In this document: one piece after another, positions 11,962-21,585 of the stretch
Layout of the letters: every line of letters starts with the position of its first letter
Numbering within the stretch: position 1 is the stretch's first letter
From: Staphylotrichum longicolle
Lineage: Eukaryota; Ascomycota; Sordariomycetes; Sordariales; Chaetomiaceae
Assembly (NCBI GenBank): GCA_019096155.1
Contig: JAHCVI010000005.1
Span: forward strand, 2,738,468-2,802,467
Reading direction: 5' to 3'
DNA: 64,000 nucleotides
Translations under genes and position numbers: made by a program
Notes under the pieces: generated by a model
What the model was told of the DNA's origin: nothing
The model's database searches: none
Seen by the model: the letters and a program-made list of their open reading frames with translations, nothing else

Positions 11962-13794
11962 TGTAGTGACGTCAAGAGGCCTGGTTTGAGGAAAAGAGAG
12001 TGGTTTGCGCCAGAGTTCTGGTTCGATGGCGAAAATTTGGGAGGTTTAGGGCTGGAGAGTGATGGATCGAATTTCTTTTGGAGCAGCGCAAGAATTGAGG
12101 TGCAGGCAGTCAAGAGAGCCTTGGGGGATTGGATGATGCAGGTTGCTTGGCATTCGATCAATGCAGGCCGCTGGCGGGGCAACCTGCCCCAGTCACGAGC
12201 AAGGCGCCAACTCACGTGATCCCAGTTGACGACAGCTTTATCATGCTTCGCAGTGTTGCTCTGCATCTTCTGTTAGTGCCGACTTCCAGCCTTACAATCA
12301 ACTTCAGGAGACAGCATAACACCACCTATCAAACTACCTTACTCAGACACTGCCTCCTCAACTCACAAGATCCATCAGGTGCTGTTACCGAGCTGAACAC
12401 GACGGTCAATAAAACTGGAGGTAAAATGGGGGAAGGAAGTTGCAAAACATCAGCTCGTCCAACAACGTTTGTCCAGGTATCCAAGCCCAACATCTTAGTC
12501 AGGCGTGGAAGGGAGTGGCCTGAAATCCTCCGATCCACTCAAGGCGGGAGTTTTGGTTGCCTTTAGGAATTTATCTACGCTGGAGAGAGGACTTGTAGTA
12601 TATGAAGGTACTCCCCTGAAATCAAGAAGCGAGAAGCAAGGACTGAACATCTGATCAACAAAGGACGAGTCCTGTCATCTCCGCCCTTGCAAGCAGGCTA
12701 AGTGTGATGAAATAACCGTAAGTCGGCCGGCGATGCCATCATTGCTATGATAGGCGCGTCCTATCCAAAAGGGTCCGCGCCTATGCTCCTTCTGAAGGGC
12801 GCAAACTCCTTGATGAAAGCAGAGCTTTCGTACTCGCCGTACAGACTGAGGTTATATTACTCTGGCTTTCTTCTCTGGGTCTCATTTTCTTCCTCACAAG
12901 TATGGCTTTCGTGGGCTGCCGAAAGAGACGACGACCGGTGCCCCACGAAGATGAGGTCGAAGGCCGTCCCCGGCCGCCTACCACACTAGATATAGAAGTT
13001 CCAACATCCCGAATTCCATAGCTCCTCCTACTCATGGCCTAATGGTCATTGGAGGGACTGCCAAGCCCCACGCTCATGTGATCAAAGATCTCTCGGTCTA
13101 AACCACCGCGAGGTCGCTGGTTCGAGTCGAATCGCCTGCGATTCCGGTTTGATGTAGTGAAAACAACGCGTTTTTCGTAACCGACTACCGTCTTCGGAAG
13201 CTAGTCGGGTAGCTTTTTGTCTTTTTGTTTCTCTCTCTTTCATTCCATGGTCCCACAGCTAGAAAAATGTTAACTGCAATATCACCGCACGATGTGATTA
13301 CGAGTCAACATGGATTTCCAGCTTCTAGGTCCATGAATCCTCGGGCTATGATAAAATGACACTGCCGCTTCACAGATCATCAGTGCAAGGAACCCTTTTC
13401 TCGATGCCTTGGAAATGAAATATTGAAAAGGAGTTTTGAAGATCAGCCTCGGACAAAAAGGGCCTGTGGCTTCTCAGCAATGGGGCGTCACCATTTTGAC
13501 AGCTCGAGTTTGATGAGCTTGTCCACAGGTAAGACCAGTACGCTAGACAGAAGTTCAGCAGGCTAGCTCTTGTAGGAAACAGTCCCAGCCAACTCAGATA
13601 TACACCTCGATCAGACACAGCTCCTTCAAAAACATATCTTGGACGGTAATGGGAACTTAGCAGCCAGGACATCTGGCCAAGCATCATCTCGTCATTTTCT
13701 CTATTCCACCTCAGATGGCAACTCCAGCGAGCAAAGAGCTTGCCAACATCTTCCCTCAACTCTCAACAAAGCAATCCCCTCTCCAACGCCACGC
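11962..13794. other. Intergenic region with a Pol III-like island
   Basis: About 1.8 kb without a convincing protein gene. The part next to 11961 should be the POLD4 promoter and contains a CACGTG core near 12216. The stretch 13031-13220 carries tRNA-like A and B boxes, hairpins and T runs and is listed separately. The other open frames are short and without motifs. Confidence 0.5.
13031..13220 (+). ncRNA. Candidate Pol III-type element or tRNA-derived relic
   Basis: An A-box-like TGGCCTAATGG is at 13035-13045 and a B-box-like GGTTCGAGTCG at 13119-13129. The sequence just before the B box resembles the right half of a tRNA: CGGT-CTAAACC-ACCG could be an anticodon arm with anticodon AAA, then a short variable loop and GCTGGTTCGAGTC, but the 3' side of the T stem does not pair. 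It is followed by a perfect GAATCGC/GCGATTC hairpin (13129-13144), a CCGACTA/TAGTCGG stem with an inner CCG/CGG stem (13181-13208), and TTTTT runs from 13213. No proper acceptor or D arm exists, so it is not a functional tRNA. It may be a SINE remnant or an unrecognised small RNA. Confidence 0.3.
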
Positions 13795-15042
13795 TCAAGA
13801 TCCGGTAGCCTCCCGATAGAAAGTGATACTCCGGCTTGCCCCCGCCGCACAGAACATCTCGCTCTTGCCCAGACCCGGCCCCAACGACCGCTCAGTCTTG
13901 GGCAACCACCTCACGCTCCACAGCGCCGTGTCCGTCTCGCTGTGCGTCGCCACACACACCCCGCGCGCCACATCCCACACCTTGACCTTGCCATCGAGCT
14001 GCCCCGTCAAGAGATACTCGCCCGTGTCGTTCCAATCCAGCGATGTGATCCACGCGGGCCTGCTGCTCGGCGTCGTGAGGTTGCCCACATGCTCGCCATG
14101 CTCCATGTCATACAGCGCGATCACGCCCGCATTCCCCGCCGCTGCAAGACGCTTGCATCCAGGCGAGAACGCAACGGCCCTCACCGGCTTCGCCAAACCT
14201 ACACACACACACACACACCACCACATTAGTCAACCCCTCCCTCAACTCCCCAACCCCAGCCCCTGAAAGGAAGAAAACTCACCAGAAAGCGAATACACCA
14301 TCCTCCCCGCATCGTTGTTAAACACGTACACCGCGCCGCTCTCATGCCCGCTCGCCGTCAGCCGGCCGTCCCGGCTCAGGTCCACCGCCATGGCGAAGCT
14401 GCCGCCGCCCCCGCGCCCCGTCTCGTACGTCTGTATCTTCTCCTTGCCCGCGAGATCCCACACGTGGATGCGCCCGTCGCTGGTCGTGCACGCGAGGTAC
14501 CCCTCGTCGGCGCTCAGCGCGACCGCCCACACGTCGCCCCCGTTGGTCTTGGTCGGGGCCAGCTCCCAGTCGAGGGCCCACTCGTTGTTGCCATTGCCAT
14601 CGCCGCCGTTGTCTTTGCCGGGCAGGCGCCAGATCTTGATCTCGCCGCCGAAACCGACGCTCGCGGCGACGGTGCCGAGGCCGCCGCGCGCGGTGCACAC
14701 GTGGTGGCAGCCGAGCTTGTGCGCGGCGGGGATGGTTTGTTGGAGCGGGAAGGTGGGGTCGGTCGTGCTGTGGACGCGGAGGGCGGAGGAGCCGCTGGCG
14801 GAGAGGAGGGAGGTCGGGGTTGGAGCGAGGGAGAAGATTTCGGCTGGGTGCGCTGGGGAGGTGGGTGGGTGGTGTGGTTAGCCGGGGGAGAGCTCGTCGA
14901 GGGAGGAGAGGTGTAGAAATGGCGGGGCTTGTTTGGGGTTGCTGAGCTTACCTTCGTCCACTGTGTGGGCGGTGAGATATTGTTTCGACTGGGAATTGTT
15001 GAGCAATCAGGGATACATCTGGGTATTGGCTTTGCTTACCAT
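13795..15042 (-). CDS. SKI8: Ski8/Rec14-type WD40 protein of the Ski complex
   Basis: Exons 15040-15042, 14952-14988, 14283-14852 and 13795-14198 join to 337 residues. The first coding exon is only the ATG, followed at once by GTAAGC and a 51-nt intron ending CAG; exon 2 then reads SKQYLTAHTVDE, the expected Ski8 N-terminus. WD repeats are visible through the body, with recognisable endings such as VHVWDLA- and KVKVWDVA-type strands, and the C-terminal AGASRSITFYREA is typical of Ski8/Wdr61. In the cytosol Ski8 bridges Ski2-Ski3 for 3'-5' mRNA decay by the exosome; in several fungi it also serves in meiotic recombination as Rec14. Intron 3 carries a TG/AC dinucleotide run beside its acceptor. 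The family assignment is strong. Confidence 0.92.
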
Positions 15043-15518
15043 TGTCACCTCCTATCCATAAACGGATTCCTGGGTTGGGTGTGATTTTGTGCTGTGTTGT
15101 TTGAGCGAAGTTGAGGTCGCAATCGAGGTGCAGCTGCAATGGTGGGGCAATTCAGGTACCGCCGGACCAGACGTCACAGGAACGAAGAGACAACTGGGAA
15201 AGTTGCGGAGTTCACAACGACAGACTTTCCTGAGTTGGGTTGATCCGTTTGTTTTGGTAAATTTCCCAAGTTTCATCCTGCATAAGATTCTAGATCTCTT
15301 GCCCACCGCCTGCTTGGAAACGCCCGGGGAAGCGATTCCGAAAAAGCTACATGGCCCAAGCCGCTGATAATGCTACAGTATATGTACACCACATCTTAGG
15401 TCGTCTATGCCTCAAACAACATTCCCCAAACTATGCACAACTTCGGATCTCCTGGGACGCAACGTCCTATCGCCTAATCCAACCCAAGTCGTCCACCATA
15501 CCCCTCCAACACAATGCT
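15043..15518. other. Intergenic region upstream of SKI8
   Basis: A 476-bp gap between the SKI8 start and the MRPL32 stop, both on the minus strand. It should hold the SKI8 promoter and the MRPL32 3' UTR. No other structure is evident. Confidence 0.5.
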
Positions 15519-15989
15519 TCACTCGTTCTTCTCCCTGGCCTCCTTGTTCATCATCTCCCTCAGCTCTGTTGCACGCGTCAGCATCCAAACCATCTCTCCA
15601 AGGCTCGGGGCCTACTCACTTTCTGTGCAGTGTGGGCAAAGGTGATGCATCCTCTTGATCTCTCCGCACGCGGGACACTTGCACAGGGAGTGTACATCCT
15701 TCAGCGCCTTGCCCGCCATCTGCCTGTGCCTCTTCTTCATGTGTGATGTCTTCTTCTTGGGCACCGCCTTGAGGATCGACTCCCAGATGTCCTCCAGGAT
15801 TGATGGTATAGAGGGGAGGCCAAGCTGGAAGCCGACGGGGACGGCGAGGGTGAGGGATGGGAAGAGCGGAAGCGAGAATTGCCGGACGTAGAGTTGTATC
15901 CTTGATGTCGAGAAAAGGGTCGGAGGGAGGAGTCTGGGGAGAAAAGAGCTGGCCGAGGCCATCCTCATCGCGGGCGCTGCCAACGCCAT
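15519..15989 (-). CDS. MRPL32: Mitochondrial large-subunit ribosomal protein bL32m
   Basis: Exons 15620-15989 and 15519-15565 with a 54-nt intron (GTGAGT...ACAG) give 138 residues. The N-terminal ~75 residues are hydrophobic/basic (MALAAPAMRMASASSFLPRL), consistent with a mitochondrial presequence, which m-AAA protease removes in yeast. The mature part starts at AVPKKKTSHMKKRHRQM, followed by two CxxC pairs in CKCPACGEIKRMHHLCPHC that bind zinc in bL32. The short second exon ends LREMMNKEAREKNE, matching the fungal C-terminus and supporting the splice. It belongs to the matrix 54S subunit near the peptidyl-transferase centre. It is divergently arranged with the septin gene. Confidence 0.93.
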
Positions 15990-16607
15990 CTCGAAGCGTG
16001 GGAAGTCTGGCGAGAGTTGAGTTGCTCGAAGCTGTCGCGGCGGTGGCTTTTCTGGGGAGCTGTATGCTCAATCGAAATCGTCTAGTTCCGTACTGCTCCC
16101 GCTACGAGGATGCGACCTCTGCATGCCCTCCTGTCGTCGCTTCGCTGGGTGTCGTGGTGGATCGCGCTCTCGGTCGTTGCATGGCCCAGAAAAAATGTCG
16201 GCAACGGAATCTTCCTTTCCATCGGGACGCCTGACAGGCCTGGCACGGTCCACCGAAGCTCGGATGCGCGCCTGCACGCTCTAACCGGATCAGGCCCGTG
16301 CCTGGGGCAGGGTCTCCACAGGCCAATCACAAGCAGCCCACCTCCCTCCCCCTTTCCCCAGCCAGCTCAGAGACCCCTTGACGGAAATTATTGCTGGACA
16401 AAGCTGCCGCCAGGAAGGTGCAGAGAAATTCCCCTTCAACACCTTCGCCCGACCGCATCCACCCGGCCTCAATTCGCTGTCACGGACCCCATCGTCCCGG
16501 AGCTCCCACCTGCCAGCTCGACTCACCACATCGCGACGAGCGATTCCCGACTGTTTTCTGGATTAGAGACTCTGCGTGTGCAGCCGAATCACCCAGCAAC
16601 CGCAAAA
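15990..16607. promoter_or_regulatory. Divergent promoter, MRPL32 / CDC10
   Basis: A 618-bp spacer between head-to-head starts. A CCAAT box lies at 16323-16327 on the plus strand, followed by pyrimidine-rich DNA (CTCCCCCTTTCCCC) that could be the septin leader start. Nothing else is recognised. Confidence 0.5.
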
Positions 16608-17766
16608 ATGGCGTCGATGCCCCCTGCGACCATCTACCCCCAGAGCCATGTCGGTTTCGACAGCATCACATCCCAGATCGAGCGCAAGCTGCTCAAGCGT
16701 GGCTTCCAGTTCAACGTCATCTGCGTTGGTCAGTCTCCCCCCGTCCCTCTCTCTAGCTAGCATTCAGCTCCACTCTCCCTCGATCTGCGAGCTGGGATTG
16801 ACGTGTCTCGCGTTGCAGGCCAGACGGGTCTGGGCAAGTCGACACTGATCAACACCATCTTTGCCTCGCACCTCATTGAGTCCAAGGGCCGCCTCAACCC
16901 CGACGAGGTCATCCGCTCGACCACCGACATCCAGTCCGTCTCGCACATCATTGAGGAGAACGGCGTCCGTCTGCGGCTCAACATCGTCGACACCCCCGGC
17001 TACGGCGACCTGATCAACAACGACCGGTGCTGGGACCCCATCGTCAAGTACATCAAGGACCAGCACTCGGCCTACCTGCGGAAGGAGCTCACGGCTCAGC
17101 GCGAGCGCTACATCCAGGACACGCGTATCCACTGCTGCCTGTTCTTCATCCAGCCGTCGGGCCACTCGCTCAAGCCCATCGACATTGTCGTGCTGAAGAA
17201 GCTGTCCGATGTCGTCAACGTCGTGCCCGTCATTGCCAAGGCCGACACGCTCACCCTGGAGGAGCGGGAGGCGTTCAAGGAGCGGATCAAGGAGGAGTTT
17301 GCGTTCCACAACCTCAAGATGTACCCCTACGATAACGACGAGTTTGACGAGGAGGAGCGCGCTGTCAACAGCCAGATCAAGGTTCGTGTTGGGAGTCTGA
17401 GTTCTATGAGATGAGTATGAACTGACGATGCGGCAGAGCTTGATTCCCTTCGCCGTCGTCGGCTCCGAGAAGTCCATCATTGTCAATGGCAAGCAGGTCC
17501 GGGGCCGCCAAAACCGGTGGGGCGTGATCAACGTCGAGGACGAGAACCACTGCGAATTCGTCTACCTCCGGAACTTCCTCCTCCGCACACACCTCCAGGA
17601 CCTCATCGAGACGACGTCCCAGATCCACTACGAGACCTTCCGTGCCAAGCAGCTCCTGGCGCTGAAGGAGAGCAGCGCGCAGGGCCACGGCAGCAGACCC
17701 ATCAGCCCGGCTGCTGAGCGCGAGCTGAGCCGCAGCTCGCAACGGATGACCATGAACGGCTACTAA
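16608..17766 (+). CDS. CDC10: Septin, Cdc10/AspD class
   Basis: Exons 16608-16728, 16819-17381 and 17437-17766 join to 337 residues. The P-loop GQTGLGKST is at 41-49 (intron 1 splits its first glycine), DTPG at 98-101 (G3), and AKAD at 180-183 (G4). The N-terminus is short and the protein ends soon after the septin unique element without a C-terminal coiled coil, which is the hallmark of the Cdc10/AspD group rather than Cdc3, Cdc11 or Cdc12. The basic KLLKRGFQF segment before the P-loop is the phosphoinositide-binding polybasic region. It assembles with other septins into rods and filaments at septa, branch points and tips. Splice sites are GTCAGT/CAG and GTTCGT/CAG. All key residues are present. 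Confidence 0.95.
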
Positions 17767-18556
17767 GGCCGGGACTCTCTTCTCGGCACGCTTTTGAGAG
17801 CGTGCTTCTTCGACTGATCCACCGCGAAATTTTGATATCCCGGCCGAAGCGGTGCCAAAAGCTCTTTGCAGCAGGAGACGGCGTCTCAGGCAGAGTTGTG
17901 GGGAGGAATAGCGCGGCGCAATTCGATGCGGTTTACAGGTCATACCCCTTTGGCCTATGGTGTTTACGTCTTGTTGGCAATCGTATTCCGTGGTCTGGAC
18001 TTCATTACCCCTATTTTCTTTTAGTATCCGAAGTTCCTTCGCATCTTTGCTGCCTCTTTTTTTTCTTTCACTAATTACCCCAGCCCTCCATGCTTATTAG
18101 AGAGCTAGTTTCGATACCTGATGGAATACCTGAATTGTTGGCCGAACTGTGACTGTCAAGTGAATTGGTCGTATCTGGGTTCAAGGTCCAAACTGTCTGT
18201 TTGTGTACCGGGCCCACGGATGCTCCTCTTGGACTTGTCCCGCTTAGGAGGCTCTCTACACCCTCCTCCAGTCCTTTGTGGTTCTTCACTTCTCGAGGTG
18301 AACACGGCGGGCAATGGCACATGCCGTGAACTTAAACCAGACAGCATGTTCGGGTTAGGGTTACCATTGATTCAATTTCCACCAAACGCGTATCAAACGC
18401 GTCTCTGCCCGCCACTGATCAACGAAGGGAGCGTCATCTCGGATCCCAGCAACCGCCACCACCCAGACAGCTCACCATGTAAACAACCACGTCCCTGCCC
18501 TCCCTTTCCACAGCTTTCATGTATTATGCCAGCACCATCAGTTTACCCTGGGCAAA
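17767..18556. other. Intergenic region, promoter of the OB-fold gene
   Basis: A 790-bp gap between two plus-strand genes. The first part is the septin 3' flank with T-rich stretches near 18050-18075. The part next to 18557 carries a two-copy telomere-like repeat and two MluI cell-cycle boxes (listed separately). No gene is supported. Confidence 0.5.
18352..18402 (+). promoter_or_regulatory. Telomere-like repeat and two MCB boxes
   Basis: GGGTTAGGGTTA (two TTAGGG-type units) occupies 18352-18363. Two copies of AAACGCGT, the consensus MluI cell-cycle box bound by MBF at G1/S, follow at 18384-18391 and 18395-18402, 11 bp apart. They lie 155-170 bp upstream of the start codon at 18557. TTAGGG units in fungal promoters can bind Tbf1/Teb1-type Myb proteins. 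Presence is seen directly; function is inferred. Confidence 0.55.
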
Positions 18557-20046
18557 ATGCAAAAACCCAACCCCAAAGCCAACTTGAACCACCACCCCGC
18601 CAACCCCCCATCAAGATACAACGAACCTGACGCCAACGGCATCATCTCCCTCGACCCTTCCTCCCCCCTGCAGCCACAACCCCTCATCCGCGACATCCTC
18701 CGCACGCGGCACTGCGTCCCGGGCTCCGTGTTCCTCGTCGAGTCCGTCGAGCGGAGCATCCCCGTCCCTGACCCGGACCCGGACACGGACTCGGACCCTG
18801 ATCCGTCTAGTACTCCTCCTCCTCCTCCTCCTGATGGACGGCGACGACGACGGCCCCGCAGTCGTGGCGGCCGTAGTCGGTTGATGCGGACGGTGCGGCT
18901 GATCTTGGGGGACGGCGAGTACTGCATCCAGGCGTTTTTGAAGGGGGAGGCGCACTGGCTGGTGGATTCGGGGGTGGTTCAGGAGGGGTGTTATGTCAGG
19001 GTGGATCGGTTTGAGGTGGGCGGGTTGGAGGTTGATGGTGGGTGATGGTGGGGTGAGGGTGAGGGGGGACAGAAGGGGAAGGGGAGGGTGGTGTTTCTGG
19101 TGGTGGGGGATATGGTTACGGTTGGGTGGAATGAGGAATACAAGGGGATCTTGAGGAGGGAGAGGGAGGTGGAGAGGGAAAAGGAGAGGCAGCTGGAGAT
19201 GGGGAAAGTTGTCGGTCAGGGAAGCGAGGAGAAGGGCGGGGTTGGTCCGATCAGGGACGACGGTGTCGAGGATGAAAGCGGCAACAGGGAAGAGTATGAG
19301 GATGATGAGATCATTGAACAGTTGATAGCCGATGAAGAGGGCGGCGAGAACATGGCCGAGGTGACAGAGCAGACGGCCGGGCCGCATCCCTCCAAACACG
19401 CCAAAGATACCCCATCCAACCCTCCGCCTCCACGACAAAATGACCCCGACGAACTTGAGTACATCTCCGACTCCGACTTGGCCTTCGAAACCCTCACAAT
19501 ATCCGCCGAACGCGTCTCGCAGCGCCGCATCGCCCCCACCGCCCCCGACGCCCGGAAAGAACCCCAGGCAGCCAACGTCAAACTAAACCAGAACCAACCA
19601 CAACCACAACGCCATCACGAACCCCGACCGCTCCCCAACCCCCGCCCCTGGCTCCCCACAACCGCCCTCCGCCCGTCAAGCTCACCCCGCTCGCCTCCAT
19701 CCCCCACCTCCGCTACCGCCAAAACTGGATGATCAACGTCCTCGCCGTGCTCACCTCCCTCGACGGCGTGGAGCCCTCCTACATCGGCCCCTCCTACCGC
19801 CAGCGCACGGCGCGCATCACGGACGCGAGCGTCCCCGACAGGCAGATCCACCTGACGGTGTACCTCGACCCGGAGGAGTTCGCGCCCGAGGTCGGCGGGG
19901 TGGTGCTGCTGCTCGGGGTGAAGAACCACCTGTTCGAGGGCGGGTCGTTGAGGAAGTACGTCAGCGATGGGCTGGCTCGCGGGGAGAGGTGGTGGGTGGG
20001 GAGGCCGGAGGCTTGGGGTGGTGTAAGGAGGAGGTGGGCAGGTTGA
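18557..20046 (+). CDS. Tandem OB-fold nucleic-acid-binding protein, uncharacterised
   Basis: I do not recognise a named family. The first module (residues ~30-165) has IRDILRTRHCVPGSVFLVE, then, after an Asp/Pro-rich insertion, RLILGDGEYCIQAFLKGEAHWLV and YVRVDRFE, a pattern like an RPA/Stn1-type OB fold. An in-frame stop at 19043 is best removed by a 57-nt intron (19016-19072), giving RFE-KGKGRVVFLVVGDMV. A charged linker follows, then a second OB-like module: PHLRYRQNWMINVLAVLTSL, YRQRTARITDAS, IHLTVYLDPEEF, VVLLLGVKNHLF. The frame shifts between the linker and this module near 19577-19680, where a 104-nt GTCAAA...AAG intron would fit but is weak. A helical C-terminus appears to continue in another frame to a stop at 20119-20121. 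The gene is real in my view, but these borders are uncertain. Confidence 0.5.
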
Positions 20047-21585
20047 GGGAGTGGTGGGAGGGGAGGCGGGGAGAGGAGGGTTGGGAAGGAGGGGAGTTGA
20101 GGAGGGGGTGGAGTTGGTGAGAATTGGATGAGGGTGGGTGGAGGGAGGAAGGGTGTTGAATCTGTTTGGTTTGATGAGCATTATACCCATGTGTCATGTG
20201 TCGGTGCGGTCCGCGCATAACGAGAGATGACGAGTCTAAGCAAGCAGAAGGATACGCAAACAAACCGCTGGAGTCCGACGATGTACCCAGAGGTAGCACA
20301 ACCAGCGCAGTCCTCGTCACAGCCGAAGTAGAGCTCTATTGCAGGAGAGCGACTGGCTCCGGGCGCTCGTTTTACAGTTTTGAATTTCGTGGGTCTGAGG
20401 ATCAAGAAGGGCTATGGTTGAGTAGGCAGTGATTCGGCTGGAAGGCATGGCGTGGAGCAGTCGCTGCATTGGGCCGTTGACAAGCCTGCAGGGATGAGAA
20501 ACCACCTCTGCTGCTTGTCTTCCAAGACACTGCTTCTTAGATTTGACCAAGCCGAGATGACAGCTCTGAGCATGAGAATGTGTTTGGTCAACTGGAAGAA
20601 CTCAACATCGTCATTCCAGTTGCCACCCTAGTATTCGGCGTGCCTTCCGTGATACAAAATGCTTTCTTTAGTGACGACTCATGGAAAAGTGACTCTGACT
20701 GACTGAGAGAGATGTGCTTGAATCTACTGCAAACAGCAAATACTTTACAAGAAGACTCTTCGTGTTAGATGGTGATGGAAGCTTTAGGTCACAGACTCGG
20801 ATATGAAAAGCCCGTGTCAGATATATACAGACGATATCCTCCAGTTTTATTACGACGTACCTACACGTACATGTACAGACACCGCTGCTTGCAAGGTTCA
20901 ACAACGCTCAGCTTTTGCTAGCCAGAGATCCATGGCAATACTCATTTCGCGCGCAACTGAGACTAAATTCTCGACCCAAAGAGGCATCACTATATACCTA
21001 AGGTACCCAAGCCGCCATAACCAGGGAAAGAGCCTTGAATTTTGTCTTCCGAGCCGGGCAACTTCTCGAATGTCGCGTGTGGCAGCTGCTCCAGTCGAGA
21101 TTTTCTTTTCGTCTGATTATTTTCATCTGTCGTGACGCGACAAGAACCGCGAGCATGTGAAAAGCCCTCTCATATCATGCAGGCAGCTTTTCGGTTCAAA
21201 CGTTGCCCACGCGTCGGATTTCGTACCAGTATGACACTGTCGACAGTTGGCAGAACGAGTATTCCTCTTCCATCTGAAGAAGCAGTGACGCGACCTGACG
21301 CGTTGCCAAAAACATGCGCATGTTTTGAGCACCCACAGTGAGCTGCTTCTTTCCTTCCAGTTGCTCAACCCCCGACCGCAAGCATTCTTTCAATTTTAGC
21401 AGAGCACTTGGGTTTCTTCCTCATTCCAATTCCTTTTGCTCTCCACGCAGCTCGTTGTTTTTGCTTCTGACTTCGCAACTACCACATCTCATTGTGTCGG
21501 AGATTTTCCTCTGTTGTTGAGCCTTTTCTTCCCGACCCAACATCCATTGATTGCTGTCCTCATCCGAGACGCAGACCAAGCAGCA
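20047..21585. other. Intergenic region, promoter of the F-box gene
   Basis: About 1.5 kb. G-rich DNA just after 20046 may be the true 3' end of the OB-fold gene (a frame open to 20121). The remainder is less GC-rich than coding DNA, with scattered ACGTAC/GTACAT words near 20850-20880. No gene or RNA is supported. Confidence 0.5.

Noticed and set aside
13060..13145. Functional tRNA gene
   Set aside because: The B box and a possible anticodon arm exist but the acceptor stem, D arm and T-stem pairing fail.
16764..17531. 255-codon minus-strand open frame
   Set aside because: Antisense to the conserved septin GTPase exon; no ATG-based homology.
19016..19072. Separate genes for the two OB modules
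   Set aside because: A 57-nt in-frame intron joins them and the first module lacks its last strands without the continuation; one gene is simpler.
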